Below, one piece after another: positions 44,296-55,614 of a DNA stretch of 64,000 nt; position 1 is the stretch's first letter, and each line of letters starts with the position of its first letter. This DNA is from Schistosoma mansoni (lineage: Eukaryota; Platyhelminthes; Trematoda; Strigeidida; Schistosomatidae). A program made the translations under genes and the position numbers. The notes under the pieces are model-generated. The model was not told the origin of the DNA, made no database searches, and saw only the letters and a program-made list of their open reading frames with translations. Location: positions 7,260,195 to 7,324,194 of the forward strand of contig NC_031499.1 of assembly GCF_000237925.1 (NCBI RefSeq), in the 5' to 3' direction.

Positions 44296-44570
44296 GGCGA
44301 GACTATAATTTAGGCATAAGATAACAGGACTCAGATTTTGGCGCAGAATTCACTCATCCATTTGGCTAAAATAGAGTTTTGACATTATAGCTGATGTCAT
44401 TTCGTGATGAAAACCCTAAATCTAATTCCTAATCTTAACCATCAACTGCAAATCATAATTCTCATTCCTTACACTGGTTCGTAACCCTCATTTGGTCCTA
44501 GTTATTAGGTGGACACTTTCAAGGTTGCTTTAAGGCTTCTCAAAGGTCGTCCATAAATTATAGTCTCGCC
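44296..44570. mobile_element. TIR element (MITE), compact 275-bp form
   Basis: The ends are GGCGAGACTATAATTTA and, reversed, GGCGAGACTATAATTTATGG. The inner part matches 1283-1530 in reverse. The flanking 8-mers ATAATCTC and ATAATAGT agree at five positions, so the duplication has decayed or is shorter here. Confidence 0.8.
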
Positions 44571-45329
44571 ATAATAGTCTGACCAAAAAGCCATCATATA
44601 ATTCATTATTTTACTATCAAATTTCTAATGAAATTATTGAATTTTGAATGTAATTGTTACTGACCTATAACATGTAACTAGAGGGGGTGTTATCAAGGTA
44701 ACAACGATAAACGAATTGGGAATGACGGATGTGAAGGTTAAGATAGAGATAATCAGAAAAAGGAAGGGGGTTAGTGGTTTATAATATTCAGATCACCGGA
44801 TAACTAAACTGAAGTTCCGATTGTGGCTTCTAACCTGACTAGGTGGCTGGGTTTGCCAGATGTGATAACTCAATCCAGGCATATAAGCTGGAACACTTGT
44901 TCCTTTTGGTCCTACCATGACAGGGAGGTTAGTCGAAGGACAATAAGACTAAAAGGAGAAACTTCAGGTCCCAGGAAGAAAACGTACTGCTGACTTTAAA
45001 TTGGTTTGACAACAATAAAGTGTTTCCATAGTATAACCAGCATATGCCATTGAATAATTTACCATCTGACTATCAAATTATTGAATTTTCAATGTAATTT
45101 TTACTGACCTAAACATATAGAATATGCATATTAGTAATATTTGGAATTCAATTCTTTTGTTAACTTAATCTACATAATTAGTACATACACAAACGTGGCA
45201 CATTACTATGCTCACATTAGATTGTTTAAACAAGGTCAGGAATGTAGTTTGTTTTTATATAGTTGAAATAAACTCACTAGTTATTTAAAACAAAACTGAG
45301 AATCCAACTAATAATTCATTTCACTTGGT
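44571..45329. repeat. Unrecognised stretch flanked by diverged direct repeats
   Basis: About 70 bp at 44595-44668 recurs at 45045-45112 (TATCAAATT...ATTGAATTTT.AATGTAAT, ACTGACCTA). The 380 bp between has no recognised content. It could be an insertion with a duplicated flank or a local tandem duplication. Confidence 0.4.
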
Positions 45330-45730
45330 GTTGTTTACTTGTATCTTCTCATGGTTATTTAGAACTGTGATTGATCAGTCTCTTATTGGCATATGTGCAT
45401 CCTGTCTCGATATTGCTGAAGTTACAAGCTTTATAAACAAAGATGAATAGTGGCTAGCAGTGGAATCCAGTTTGACGCGCGTTTTGTGCTATTTGGGACT
45501 CGTCAGCTGGATGTACTTGCATCTCAGAGTTGATGTTCACTCTGGGACTCAAACCCAGTACTGTTCGCTTCAAACGCCATCGCGTTATCCACTTAGCTAC
45601 TGAGTTATTTTTGAGTCCCAGAATGAATATCAACTCTGAGATGCAGGTACATCCAGCTGACGAGTCTCAAATAGGACGGTACGCGCGTCAAACTGGATTC
45701 TACTGCTAGCCACCATCCATCCCAACTAAT
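45330..45730. repeat. SM-alpha-like family B, best-preserved fold-back copy
   Basis: In order: the family flank; a minus-strand hammerhead segment (45470-45530); linker; a minus-strand tRNA-like body (ACTCAAACCCAGTACTG); then from about 45612 an inverted copy of linker and hammerhead segment on the plus strand (to 45712). The left GAAA box reads AAAA and the right reads GGTA, so both ribozymes should be inactive. Both keep CTGACGA, helix II and GTC. Confidence 0.75.
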
Positions 45731-46058
45731 AATTGTTTAAATCAATATTTATTTTCAAATACTTTCTAGTTTACTATGATAACACAATGCTGAGACTTTA
45801 TACTTGGGTGATAATACAATTTTGACAATCAATTAATGGAGTTTTTTCATCTGAGTTATGCGAAATGATACGCAATCTCCGTTTGGGATCTCAGAGACTA
45901 TCATAATTGAGGTTTTGAGTTATCATAGGTAATATCACACAAGATCCATTACGGCGCCACAGGTGTATTGACGTATGCTATCATTTCGCAAATATTCACT
46001 TTAAATATTTAATGTCCAGAGAAAATAATCCATAATTAGGTGATGAGATTAGACATAC
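45731..46058. other. No recognised feature
   Basis: AT-rich sequence between two repeats. Confidence 0.4.
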
Positions 46059-46347
46059 TGTGGTGTGGGTACTTATATCCACATAAGTAGTATATGGTGA
46101 TGGTCAGGTGTAGAACGTATTTCAGTTGAGGATCGATAAGGAAAGAACGGAAAGGAAATGCAGTTGGTATGAAAATGCATGAACAATAATAATCGCAGAC
46201 TATGGACTGATATTTGCAAAAGGAATGGTCAATATCGAGACAATTGATTGATAGCTTGCTGTGGAGTTGCCAGATTTTAATGAAATAGTGTGTAATTTTC
46301 GTGTCAAATACATTCGATTGTTCCTACTCGTGTTCTTGTTCACTACA
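46059..46347 (+). repeat. Repeat family G, uninterrupted copy
   Basis: This 289-bp copy collinear with 8462-8863 starts near TGTGGTGTGGGTACTTATAT and ends TTCTTGTTCACTACA. CATAC occurs just before the start and again three bases after the end, which could be a target duplication. Confidence 0.5.
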
Positions 46348-46534
46348 AATCATACTCTTATGTATTACATATAAACTATTTAGATTTGAAATGACTGGAC
46401 TCCATTTATTTCCAATCTATATGAGGTCAATATACGTTGTTATAGTTGATATTTAGTTCGTAATTTAACCATCCAACTTGAATAGTTTACATTTGGTTTG
46501 ATTTCGTTCAATACCGATTTGTGTTTGAAGTGTA

Positions 46535-47040
46535 TACTTATTTACTTACATCTGTTACTCCTAATGGAGCATAGGCTGCCGACCAGCATCCTCCAACCCA
46601 CTCTGTCACGGGCCTTCCTGCATAGTTCTATCCAATTTTTGTTCATTTTTTCTCATTTCTGTCTCCATTTCTCGGCGGAATGTGTCCTTTGGTCTTTCTC
46701 TTCCCCTTTGACTTTCAAGATTCCACGTGAGGGCTTGTCTTGTGACACAGTTGAGTGATTTCCTCAATGTGTGTCATATCAACTTCCAACACTTCTACCT
46801 GGTTTCTTCCTCCACTGGAATGTGGTTTGTTGTCTCCCACAGTAGAATATTGCTGATAGTGTCTGGTCAACGGATCCCAAGTATTTTGAGTAGACAACTG
46901 TTAATAAACACCTATATCTTTTGGATGATGGCCTTCGTTGTTCTCCAGGTTTCTGCCCCATACAGTAGTACTTTCTTGACATTCGTATTGAAAATTCTGA
47001 TCTTGATGTTAGTTGACAATTGTTTTGAGTTCCAGGTAAA
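46535..47040 (-). mobile_element. RTE-type LINE (second family), 3' fragment
   Basis: It is the minus-strand counterpart of 42290-42740 (GTATTGAAAATTCTGATCTT; GATAGTGTCTGGTCAACGGA on plus). Frames are broken. Confidence 0.7.
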
Positions 47041-47599
47041 CTGATCTACTTGTTACTTATCAAATCTAGTATATTTCAGCTAACGTCAAGTGTTCAGTAA
47101 GTCTCGATCTATTTGTTGAAATGATCAGTGGATTTCACATTTAATACCTTCATAAATGTCCATGATGGTTACACTTTATTAGTTTCGTAAGTTTTTGAAA
47201 AGAATTCAGTTACGCAAACTGAACAGGTAAAGTGGATGTAATAACACTGAATGATGGTGTAAGTGCTTTGAAAGTTCACATGTGATCAAACAATCGGTAA
47301 ATTAACATCCACTTTTTTATATAAACCTACATTTTAACATAGAATGAGTTTGGATACAAGTTCTCATCTTCCTTTCAAGATTTAAGTGAACCGGTGGAAC
47401 TAAATAGGAGTTCCAACTATATGATGAGCGTTTCAATCCAGTCAACTTAGAAGAATATTTCACTTCTGAAACGTTGGTTTTAAAAGCTTTTGGCTTACTA
47501 TGAGACCGTTAATATCTATCCAACAATGTGCATAAAAAATCATTTTTTAAGATAATGTTATTCCGATGGGATAATGATTTCTTAATTGAACTAACTATT
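47041..47599. other. No recognised feature
   Basis: AT-rich sequence with no repeat or exon seen. Confidence 0.4.
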
Positions 47600-47777
47600 G
47601 CGCGGAAATGCTACTCTAGTGTCATTCATTCCGAATGATTTTCATTTCTATGATCTAGATGTTCCAGTTCGACTAAATTGTGTTGTACTAGCGGAATTTT
47701 CATGGTCGTTCGTTAAGTGGATGTTTGAGGAAGGTTATGAGTTCAAATTTCATGATCCTACGAATATGATGATCAAG
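47600..47777 (+). CDS. Possible orphan exon, unrecognised
   Basis: A stop-free stretch reads SFIPNDFHFYDLDVPVRLN, then FVKWMFEEGYEFKFHDPTNM. An acceptor-like CTACTCTAG precedes it and AAG|GTGTTG could be a weak donor. The composition looks protein-like (aromatic and charged residues alternating), but there is no homology I recognise. The RTE fragment starts just downstream. It could be chance or a relic exon. Confidence 0.25.
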
Positions 47778-47787
47778 AAAGTGTTGA

Positions 47788-48475
47788 ATATACAATGGTC
47801 CACAGTGAGAGAGCAGTTTTGCCCTATGCTTGTGAAACCTGGCCTCTCCAAGTTGAGGATGTTAGATGTCTCTCTGTGTTCGATCATCATTGTCTCCGAA
47901 GGATTGCTGACACACAGTGGCAACACCATGTTAGTAATGCAGGGATTCAATTGGTGTCACCATCTTTAAACACCGACTTCGGTGGCTTGGACATGTTTTA
48001 CGAATGTCGTTCCAGAGACTTCTACGTCGTGCATTATTTGCCGACTCTGGGACTGGTTGGAAAAAGCGGAGAGGAGGTCAGTGTATGACATGGTGTCGTA
48101 GTATGGAAGAAAGCTGCAAAGGGCTAGCTTCTGTTGGTCCTTCATGACTCCTTGGCTGGGGTCCGAGAGATGGTGCTACACAGCGGCTGGAGACGTTATC
48201 AGATATGGCTCAGAATAGAAGCCAGTGGCGAGCCTGCTGTAACCTTCTTTTACTTTCTTCATAAAGAGTGGTTATAACTTTCTTAACTGAGAGAGTTCTT
48301 CTGGTTGTACATTTCAGTTCCCCCCATCATTACTTTTCTCTTTTTTTCATCCTTTTTTTCTTCCTTTATATACACACATCTTCGCCCTTTCTCCTTCCAT
48401 TCTCATTATTTTGTGTGGCGCATATGTATCTGGTGCCCTTCTGTACCAATATATATGTGTTTAAATAAATGAAAT
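47788..48475 (+). mobile_element. RTE-type LINE, 3' end with complete tail
   Basis: The C-terminal blocks ACETWPLQVEDVRCLSVFDH and HHCLRRIADTQWQHHVSN are followed by a 3' UTR ending TTTGTGTGGCGCATATGTAT, TGTACCAATATATATG and TTTAAATAAATG. This tail is the one carried by repeat family C. The coding part is frameshifted. Confidence 0.8.
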
Positions 48476-48899
48476 CAGGTGAGTCACAGAAAATATTTGG
48501 AGGACATCAAATATAATCTGATCGTTCATATACTTCGATAATCCGAACTAATTTCTCGCACAACATGGATTATTGTTGTACCCATGATCAGTTCCATTCA
48601 TTAATTCTACTAAGAGGTGTTGTATTAATGGGGTATCTGTTTTATGGTAAATCAAACAGACTAAAGAGTAGGTAATTTTCACATTAGCAAATAAATCAAC
48701 CTACTTATCATTTGTACTCGATCAAATTGAGTTTGCTTTGAAGTAAATCACTGTTTTATTTAACGTTTTCATTTGACAATGCTGAATACGTGTTGTGAAT
48801 ACATGCTGGAGCATGAAATCATACAAACAAGTTAATCACCTTGTATTGATCAACTCTCATGAAATAATCAAGTTAAATATTGAAAGGTTTCTGCAAAAT
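48476..48899. other. No recognised feature
   Basis: AT-rich sequence preceding the first copy of the direct segmental repeat. Confidence 0.4.
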
Positions 48900-49190
48900 T
48901 GAGTGATATGATTTCGAACCACCTGATGAGTATTAGTTTCTTCAAGATCGAGGGTGCAGTATACTGACTTGTATCAACGACCGTGAAACATTGAAACAGG
49001 GCATATCTGACATGCTATTTCAATATTCAACTGCGAATGCTTCCTTCCAAATAAATCCATTTCAATTCTGTTGAAAAATGAAGACAATTTTCAATACCAA
49101 ATAATATGACAGGATGTATTCAACCTCATGCAAACTTTGTTCGTATACACTGGATGATGATGTCCAACCTTAATTAATATTCAGTGGGAA
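48900..49190 (+). repeat. Segmental direct repeat, copy 1
   Basis: It matches 53540-53955 in the same orientation with moderate divergence (shared GAGTGATATGA, GATGAGTAT, TCAACTGCGAATGC and related blocks, and ATTCAGTG at the end). It is non-coding as far as can be seen. Confidence 0.65.
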
Positions 49191-49197
49191 TATACAT

Positions 49198-49392
49198 TTG
49201 GTCAACAGTCAAGTGTGTTTATCCACAACATCGTATGAGGACGAGTTTATCCTCCAAAGTAATTGGTGTAAAAAAAGGTACACCGAAGGTGATGTAGATT
49301 TTATCATCAGGATGATTCACCACAGTCTCACAGATCAATATACACAGAAAGTAATAACTAGTCGAATCCTAAAAAAACGGGATTATTATTAG
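49198..49392 (+). CDS. Unrecognised open frame, possible exon
   Basis: The frame contains TTSYEDEFILQSNWCKKRY, then FIIRMIHHSLTDQYTQK, and ends in TAG after KKRDYY. An acceptor-like TGGTCAACAG lies at the start and a donor-like AAA|GTAATA inside. It follows the segmental repeat directly. No family is recognised; it may belong to the duplicated gene family of this region or be chance. Confidence 0.25.
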   Translation: MVNSQVCLSTTSYEDEFILQSNWCKKRYTEGDVDFIIRMIHHSLTDQYTQKVITSRILKKRDYY

Positions 49393-49929
49393 GCGTTCCA
49401 TAGACTGATAAGCTCAGGATGTGGAATCTAGGTGATTCTATAAGAAATCAACCACAAAACGCATTTGAAGTTGGATGATGAATAAGAACTCTGTATATTG
49501 ATTGCTGAAGCAAGACATTCTATTGATCGACAGCCAAAATATTTTCACTTCATTTTGTTTTTAGAAAGGTGGTAATCTTTCGTTAAATAAGAAATTCACT
49601 CATACTTTCACTGTGTGTGTGTTGGTGATCATCAGTCAATTAAACAACGATGTTATATACTTTGATTAAGATTCATATTACGTCCATTATATATAATAGA
49701 GAATAAAGAATACCATATTATCTGATTAACGAAATGGGATGCGGTGATAAATGACAACAAAGTATAATCACTGATGTTTTTTTAGAAAACTGAGGTCAAC
49801 GGAAATATGTTTTTGTTAAGAAAATGGTTAAATAGTTTACACTGAGAATAAAGAAGTAATAATTTTTACTTTGAAATTTTTACAGGATGTAATAGAAATG
49901 ATAGAACGTGGTGTAGTGTTATATTGAAC
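49393..49929. other. No recognised feature
   Basis: AT-rich sequence between the open frame and the Gypsy fossil. Confidence 0.4.
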
Positions 49930-52900
49930 TCGGGATATCGGACAGAATTCCCAATTTACAAAATCTGATTCCTAAATGCACACAATTTAAAGGCCTTAGC
50001 ATCATTAGGAAAATGAGAGAAAATCGATCGATCGAAATACATCAAAATACATTTCATCTCTATCATCAACGTAGATGGTGCAGATGACACGTGTTGTTGA
50101 TTGGGACGTGAGAATGAGGTCTCTGGTGTGTCTAGGGTGGGATTTGAAGTAGATGTGGAAATCCCACTAGTAGGTTTGATTAGTCTAATATTGAGTCTCA
50201 GCTTCTCAGGTAGGGCACTGTAATCGACGTGTCCTGGCTTAAGACGATCAATGATAACTATCTCGATGCGGCCGTGTCGAGCAACTTTGAAGGTCTTTTC
50301 ATGACGGGAAATCACGCGAAATGGTCCTTCGTCAGGCTGCTGCAAATGTCCGCGTACCGAATCTACTCGTATGAAAATATGTGAACAGGTAGATAACTCT
50401 CTCGAGAGAGCGACCTGACGATGATGTATTGGAGTCAATACCGAGGGCAGTGTTCGCATATATTCAGACAACCCTTGGACGTTGTCTGGTTTGCCCAGAT
50501 TCTTACTGCTCCGTGGTGTGAAAAATTCCTCAGGCAGATGTAATGTCGTATCGTAAACAAGTTCAGCGGAGAAACACTGAATATCTTCCTTTAAGCTCGT
50601 TCTGATACCTAACAGGACGACCGGTATGGTTTCGTACTAACTGATGTTTTCGTGTGCTCGAAGATCACTTTGAGGTTGGTGACGAAACCATTCAGCCTAA
50701 CCATTTGATGCTGGATGGTAGGCGGTAGTTTGCATGCGTTCTTTACCAAGCAGCCGAGTCAGCGTGGAGAATTATTCGGAATTGAATCGTCGTCCTAAGT
50801 CAGTTGTGATGGTCAAGGGACAACCGTACAGAGCTAACCATAGTTCTATGAAGCGGTGAGCAACTGTCTCCGTCGTAGTGAATGTGATGAGAATAACTTA
50901 GAGTCATCTTGTGAAACGATTGATGTACGTGAGCATGTGATCATATCCGTGCGGTGATGTCACTGGTCCCGCGATGTCTGTATGAACGTGATGGAAGCAA
51001 GCATCAGGCGTAGCGAACGTGCCAATGGGGGCAACTACATGCCTGTGTACTTTCAATCGTTAACATTGTAAGCATCTTTATTCATTTATAGTATAGTATA
51101 GTACAGCGATGTAGAATGTTGTGCTTCTGTACAGGAGGGATCTCTTACTTAATTGGCGGCCATAGCAGGGAGATCAAGCACCTGTAAATTAACTGTAGAA
51201 GTCGACCAAACCGTGAAATACCTGTAGTTCTCTGAGTTTGGACGGTCTGGTGTACTCCATTATTGCATGTAATTTGTTCTCACAAGGTAAAATATCCTCC
51301 TGCTTAATAATGTGACCTAAGAATTTTATTTCCGGTCTCCAAAGTTCCCACTTGTCGGGGTTGACTATTATTCCATTATACGAAAAGCGCTGGAATAGAA
51401 GTGTTAGATGCTGATAATGTTCATCTACGTTTGATGATGGGACTAGCAGATCGTTAGTATAGACACGAATAAAATCTTAGCCACGTACTATGCTATCTAT
51501 GAACCTTTGGAAAGTTTGAGCAGCATTCCGTAATCCGAATAGCATTCATAGGAACTCGAACAGACCGAAAAGAGTCGTGATAGCGGTTTTCTCGACGTCT
51601 TCAAGAGTGACTAGGATCTGATGATATGCTGGTATCAGATCGATCTTATAAAAAGTAGCCGTGCCCTTTAGTGATGCCTCGATGTTGTGTATGTGGAGGA
51701 TAGGGTGGCTATCAAAACCTTTAGCTACGTTTATTGCTCGGTAGTCGCCACATCGTCTGCATCTAACCCTATCTTTTTTGCGAACCAGGTGGAGAGGTGA
51801 GGACCAGGAACAGTGAGAAGGACTATTAATACCAGTAGCTAGTAAACTGTTAAACACAAGTTTAGCGAAAAATAATTTGTCGATTGTCAGTCGGCGAAAT
51901 TTCGCTGTGACTGGAAGTCCGCTGGTGGCTATATGGTGTACACACAATTGGTCACCGATGGGATCTCTTTTAGATGTTAAGTTAGTGGTAGAAATTCTGG
52001 AGACGAGGCGTGGAATATATCTTTACGGGTTTGTCTGAGCTTTAAAGTTCATGAATTTACTGTTTGACGAAGTATCGATTATCTGCAGCCTACGTGAGTC
52101 GACTAGCCATTCATAGTGCTGTAGGAAATCGATACCGAGTATGACTGTGAGAACATCGGTATTGATGAACGTTCACAAATACTGTGATCGGTTGCTCGAG
52201 TTGACCGTAAGCTGTCATATACCATAGGTGGAAGTGACTGAGGCATTGACAGAGCGCAGTCGAAGTATTGTATCCTGAGACTTTCTGTTATCAATCGGTA
52301 CAACAGAAACTTGTGCACCTGTATCTAATAAGCACTTGACGCTAGTGCGATAGACGTTCACGCGAAATAAACGACCAACCTGAAGCGTAGGGCCAGCGAG
52401 TACGGCTGCAGTTACTCGCCAGCACGAGTGTTCCCCGACTCGTATGATCAGGGGGTTCGAAAATGGTGGGCACCGAACACAAAGGTACAATGGAACCATC
52501 ACAAAACAGTACTCGCTTCCGAAGCTGCATCTTGGCGTGGCTTTAAAGGCGCTCACTTAGGGCGAGTAGCTACAGCTTTACGTGACCGTGGTCCGGCTCA
52601 GGGGAATCGGGGTCATGAGATGATGGAACGGTGTAGGAAATTGAGATGACTGTATATTCCGAACCTCGATCCACTTGCACTGGAAACGAACTAGCGTCAA
52701 GATATACATTCGAACGTGACGTTGAGGCAAGTATATAGTTATTCCGATTGCTATTCTTCGAGAATATTTTGTCTGATGTGAGGGCGACGTGAATAGTAAG
52801 TGTTGTGTCCTCGACCAGGGTGGTGGTCGTGGGCTGTATATGTATCGGTAAGGATTGAAGCCACAATTCCTTATGTATTTCTGAATCAGCTGTCGTGGGT

Positions 52901-53200
52901 CATGCTAGAGAATGGAGGCGCGGGAGGTGGTGGCTCGGCTAAGCATCACCCAGAGAGTGATGTGTTAATAATGTCCTCAGTCGTTTCTCTCTCGATGGGA
53001 GGAAATATCTGAGGATCGCCTCCTTTAAATGGCCGTAGACGTCAGGTACATTGGAATTGAAAATAACCCTAAGGACAGAGGCTATATGATCACCAAGTAG
53101 CGTTTCTAGAGCGTAGGCGTACTTTTGCCAATAGATCGTAATGCGGCGGGTCTCGAAATGAGCTTCCAGTGCTACGAACCAGACTTCTGGATCGTGGGAT
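49930..53200 (-). mobile_element. Gypsy-type LTR retroelement fossil, integrase to gag
   Basis: On the minus strand, from high to low coordinates, are gag (53200-52570), protease-like region (DTGAQVSVVPI near 52330), reverse transcriptase (YHQILVTLEDVEKTAITTLF near 51600) and the integrase side ending at 49956 (FKVARHGRIEIVIIDRLKPG). It belongs to the same family as 23330-25640. It is broken, with many interruptions, and no LTRs are identified. Confidence 0.8.
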
Positions 53201-53539
53201 CAATTACATCAATATTATTCAAAAATAATATACACCAATAAGAAAAATTGTTGCAAATTAATATATAATGACAGGTTTCAATATGAAATATGCAACAAAT
53301 GTGGACACGCAGTTAATAAATTCACCTTAATTGGCTTCGTTGAGAGATTCATTAGCGGTTGAAGTGTATTCGAAATTGTCGCTCACGAGATGTAGTTGCT
53401 TGGAGTTTCAGTTGTCAGAATTCCATAATTATTTAATGACTGGACAAACAGGACATCAAAAACTGTGCTTTGTCCAATAGATATAAACATCCCTGTTCTG
53501 CAGGATGTCAGTTGTGATTACAGTAACGTGTCAGTTAAT

Positions 53540-53955
53540 TTTCATGCTGAAAAATGGAGTGATATGAGTTTGGATCACACGATGAGTATCAGTTTTTTTC
53601 AAGATTGAGAGTACACTTTACTGACTTGTACCAACGAACATGAAACCGGACTACACGGTTTTCTGCCAAAAACCTGCAAACACTGAACATTGTCTAGCTC
53701 AATTAACATAACTCCCAAGAAAATCATCTAAAAAGATGAATTTGAAATTGTTGAGACAGTACATACCTGACATGCCATTTACATATTCAGCTGCGAATGC
53801 CCCTATCCAAAAGAACGCATTTCAATCCTACTGATGCATAAAGACATAATTTACTACCAAATGACGTCAAAATGTTTTATACCTCAAGGAAAGTCTGATC
53901 GCATCACACTAAACCATGATATGAAACCAAAATCAATATTCAGTGAACACATGAG
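53540..53955 (+). repeat. Segmental direct repeat, copy 2
   Basis: This is the counterpart of 48900-49190, about 120 bp longer because of internal insertions. It lies just outside the left outer inverted block. Confidence 0.65.
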
Positions 53956-53989
53956 AGAAACAGTTTCTCGTGGATGTTTGATCTTACTT

Positions 53990-54740
53990 AGGTGATTTAT
54001 GATATAATCAGAAGAAGGTTGCTAGAAATTTTCCTGATAGTGAAATTCAACCAATTTTCAATTTGTGCTTTTGGATAATCATCTTATGGCCATAACAATC
54101 ATTTCCTTTCTCATTCCTCTTGCAACGGAAGTACTACGCTTTCAATCTATACGGATCTTTAAAGATTTAAATAATAGCTGATATCAGCTTGAAATGGTCG
54201 TAGACGACCATGAGGGATAACTGTTTCTGTTATGGAAATTAGTTCGATTTCAGATAATTTCCTACGTTGAGTAAGACTTTTTCCAAATGACATGAAGTGC
54301 ATGAAATCGTTCGTTTAATCGACAGCTGCAACGAGTTTTTAGAGGTTACAATCTGACAAAATCTACGACTTTTATACTGTCAAATGTTCAACATAAACAT
54401 GAACAAGTAAATTAATATACCTAACAAACAGTCGTCCAGTGCACAAATAAATACATCAATGATCGAATTATCAGATGCCGCATTTAATCGATGCATAGAA
54501 GATCAGTTATTACTGAATAATCAAACGTGCTCAAGTATACTTTTATGAAACAAGCTATGCCATTTTCGTCGTAGAGGTGCACACAAATATGAAACAGCGA
54601 CGATCGAAAAGAGACATTGTGTACCGACATATGTCATGAGGTACGATTTGTCATAAACCCAACGATTGTCGGAATGCGTGATATTCCATACGACGAATGT
54701 GTTTGGACCGGCAGCAATGTGACAGATAAAAGCTCTCTTT
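53990..54740. repeat. Outer inverted repeat, left arm
   Basis: Its reverse complement matches 61735-62490. The central part is nearly identical over several hundred bases (for example CTGACAAAATCTACGACTTT, TAATATACCTAACAAACAGT, GTCGTAGACGACCATGAGGG). The flanks are more diverged. It contains a TATA-like box and a short open frame on the minus strand. Confidence 0.8.
54159..54302 (-). CDS. Small open frame downstream of a TATA box, left copy
   Basis: A 47-residue frame starts MHFMSFGKSLTQRRKL and ends ADISYYLNL. A TATAAAAG box lies upstream on the same strand at 54369-54376. The right arm holds the same frame at 62123-62266, intact. There is no signal peptide and no recognised family. With near-identical arms, conservation is weak evidence for coding. 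Confidence 0.3.
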   Translation of the reverse strand: MHFMSFGKSLTQRRKLSEIELISITETVIPHGRLRPFQADISYYLNL

Positions 54741-54750
54741 AAGGCCACAC
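54600..54750 (+). CDS. Possible exon related to the frame at 61486-61818
   Basis: The plus strand reads RKETLCTDICHEVRFVINP and continues to TGSNVTDKSSL and a stop. The minus-strand frame at 61486-61818 begins with the same block (CTLISHEVRFVING). An acceptor-like AAACAG precedes it. The copies diverge completely after VIN. The opposite-strand frame at 54521-54748 is interrupted in the other copy, so this strand is preferred. Confidence 0.3.
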
Positions 54751-55051
54751 ATAAATGAATTTCAATGTTACTGTTTTGTTTTATTTAGTTTGTGGTGTTG
54801 TATTTTGGATGTCACAAGATCTACGTCCCATGTGTTGCTGAAATGAGAACTGAAATGGTGGTTCTCGGGATGAGTTAAAAATCTTGAATGAATGCGTGTA
54901 GAAAAAGTTTAGATTCGAGAAATATGCTTTTGTAATCCAAACATACATGATAAGTGAACAATACATTCAGCTTTGTGATTACTGACACTTGTGTAACCTC
55001 TTTCAAGCTCAAATATGTTTGCATTCACCGATATGCAATATTTGTTAATGT

Positions 55052-55406
55052 TGTAGTGATCTATATTTGCGACGAGTATGCGATTAGTGTAATGGAAACA
55101 ATTATTATTATAACCAATTGTACCAGTGATTGTTATACTGTACTCGTTTGTTTAACTGTATCAAAAATACTTTTCGTTCCTCTGTCCATCTTGTTGGTTC
55201 GAACTCTCTTACGCTCAGCCATTTCGCCTGTACTCTTTGGCACATCTAGGTATTCTTTCGACACCATGAGATTGCTAAAAATATATCTTATCTGGACCAA
55301 TAACAGCCTTCTGGTTTTTGGCTTATCAAGAGATCCAAGTCGTTATCTGGCGTGTAATCGTATTGTAGTGGTGATCATAGTCAATCGCTACTCAACCCCA
55401 TCTACA
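55052..55406 (+). mobile_element. Solo LTR (family F)
   Basis: This 355-bp sequence with TGTAG...CTACA ends is collinear with 29773-30128. No clear target duplication was found. It is a fossil without internal sequence. Confidence 0.65.
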
Positions 55407-55614
55407 TCTGGTAAGTCGAATTTTTGAACACATTTCAACCTTTGTAAAATCTTCCAAAGAAGATTACCACGGTGAGTCCATTATTTATCTGTTCACTTTT
55501 GTTGCATGTATTCGTATTGATATTTTTCAATACGTAATATTTTGGCAACAATTCAATATGGTGGATAAGGATAAGAATAGCACTAATATAATAGACTAAT
55601 ATAATATAATAGAC

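Noticed and set aside
54521-54748. Minus-strand 75-codon frame containing VVWNITHSDNRWVY
   Set aside because: In the inverted copy the same strand has a stop while the opposite strand stays open, so the opposite strand is the better coding candidate.
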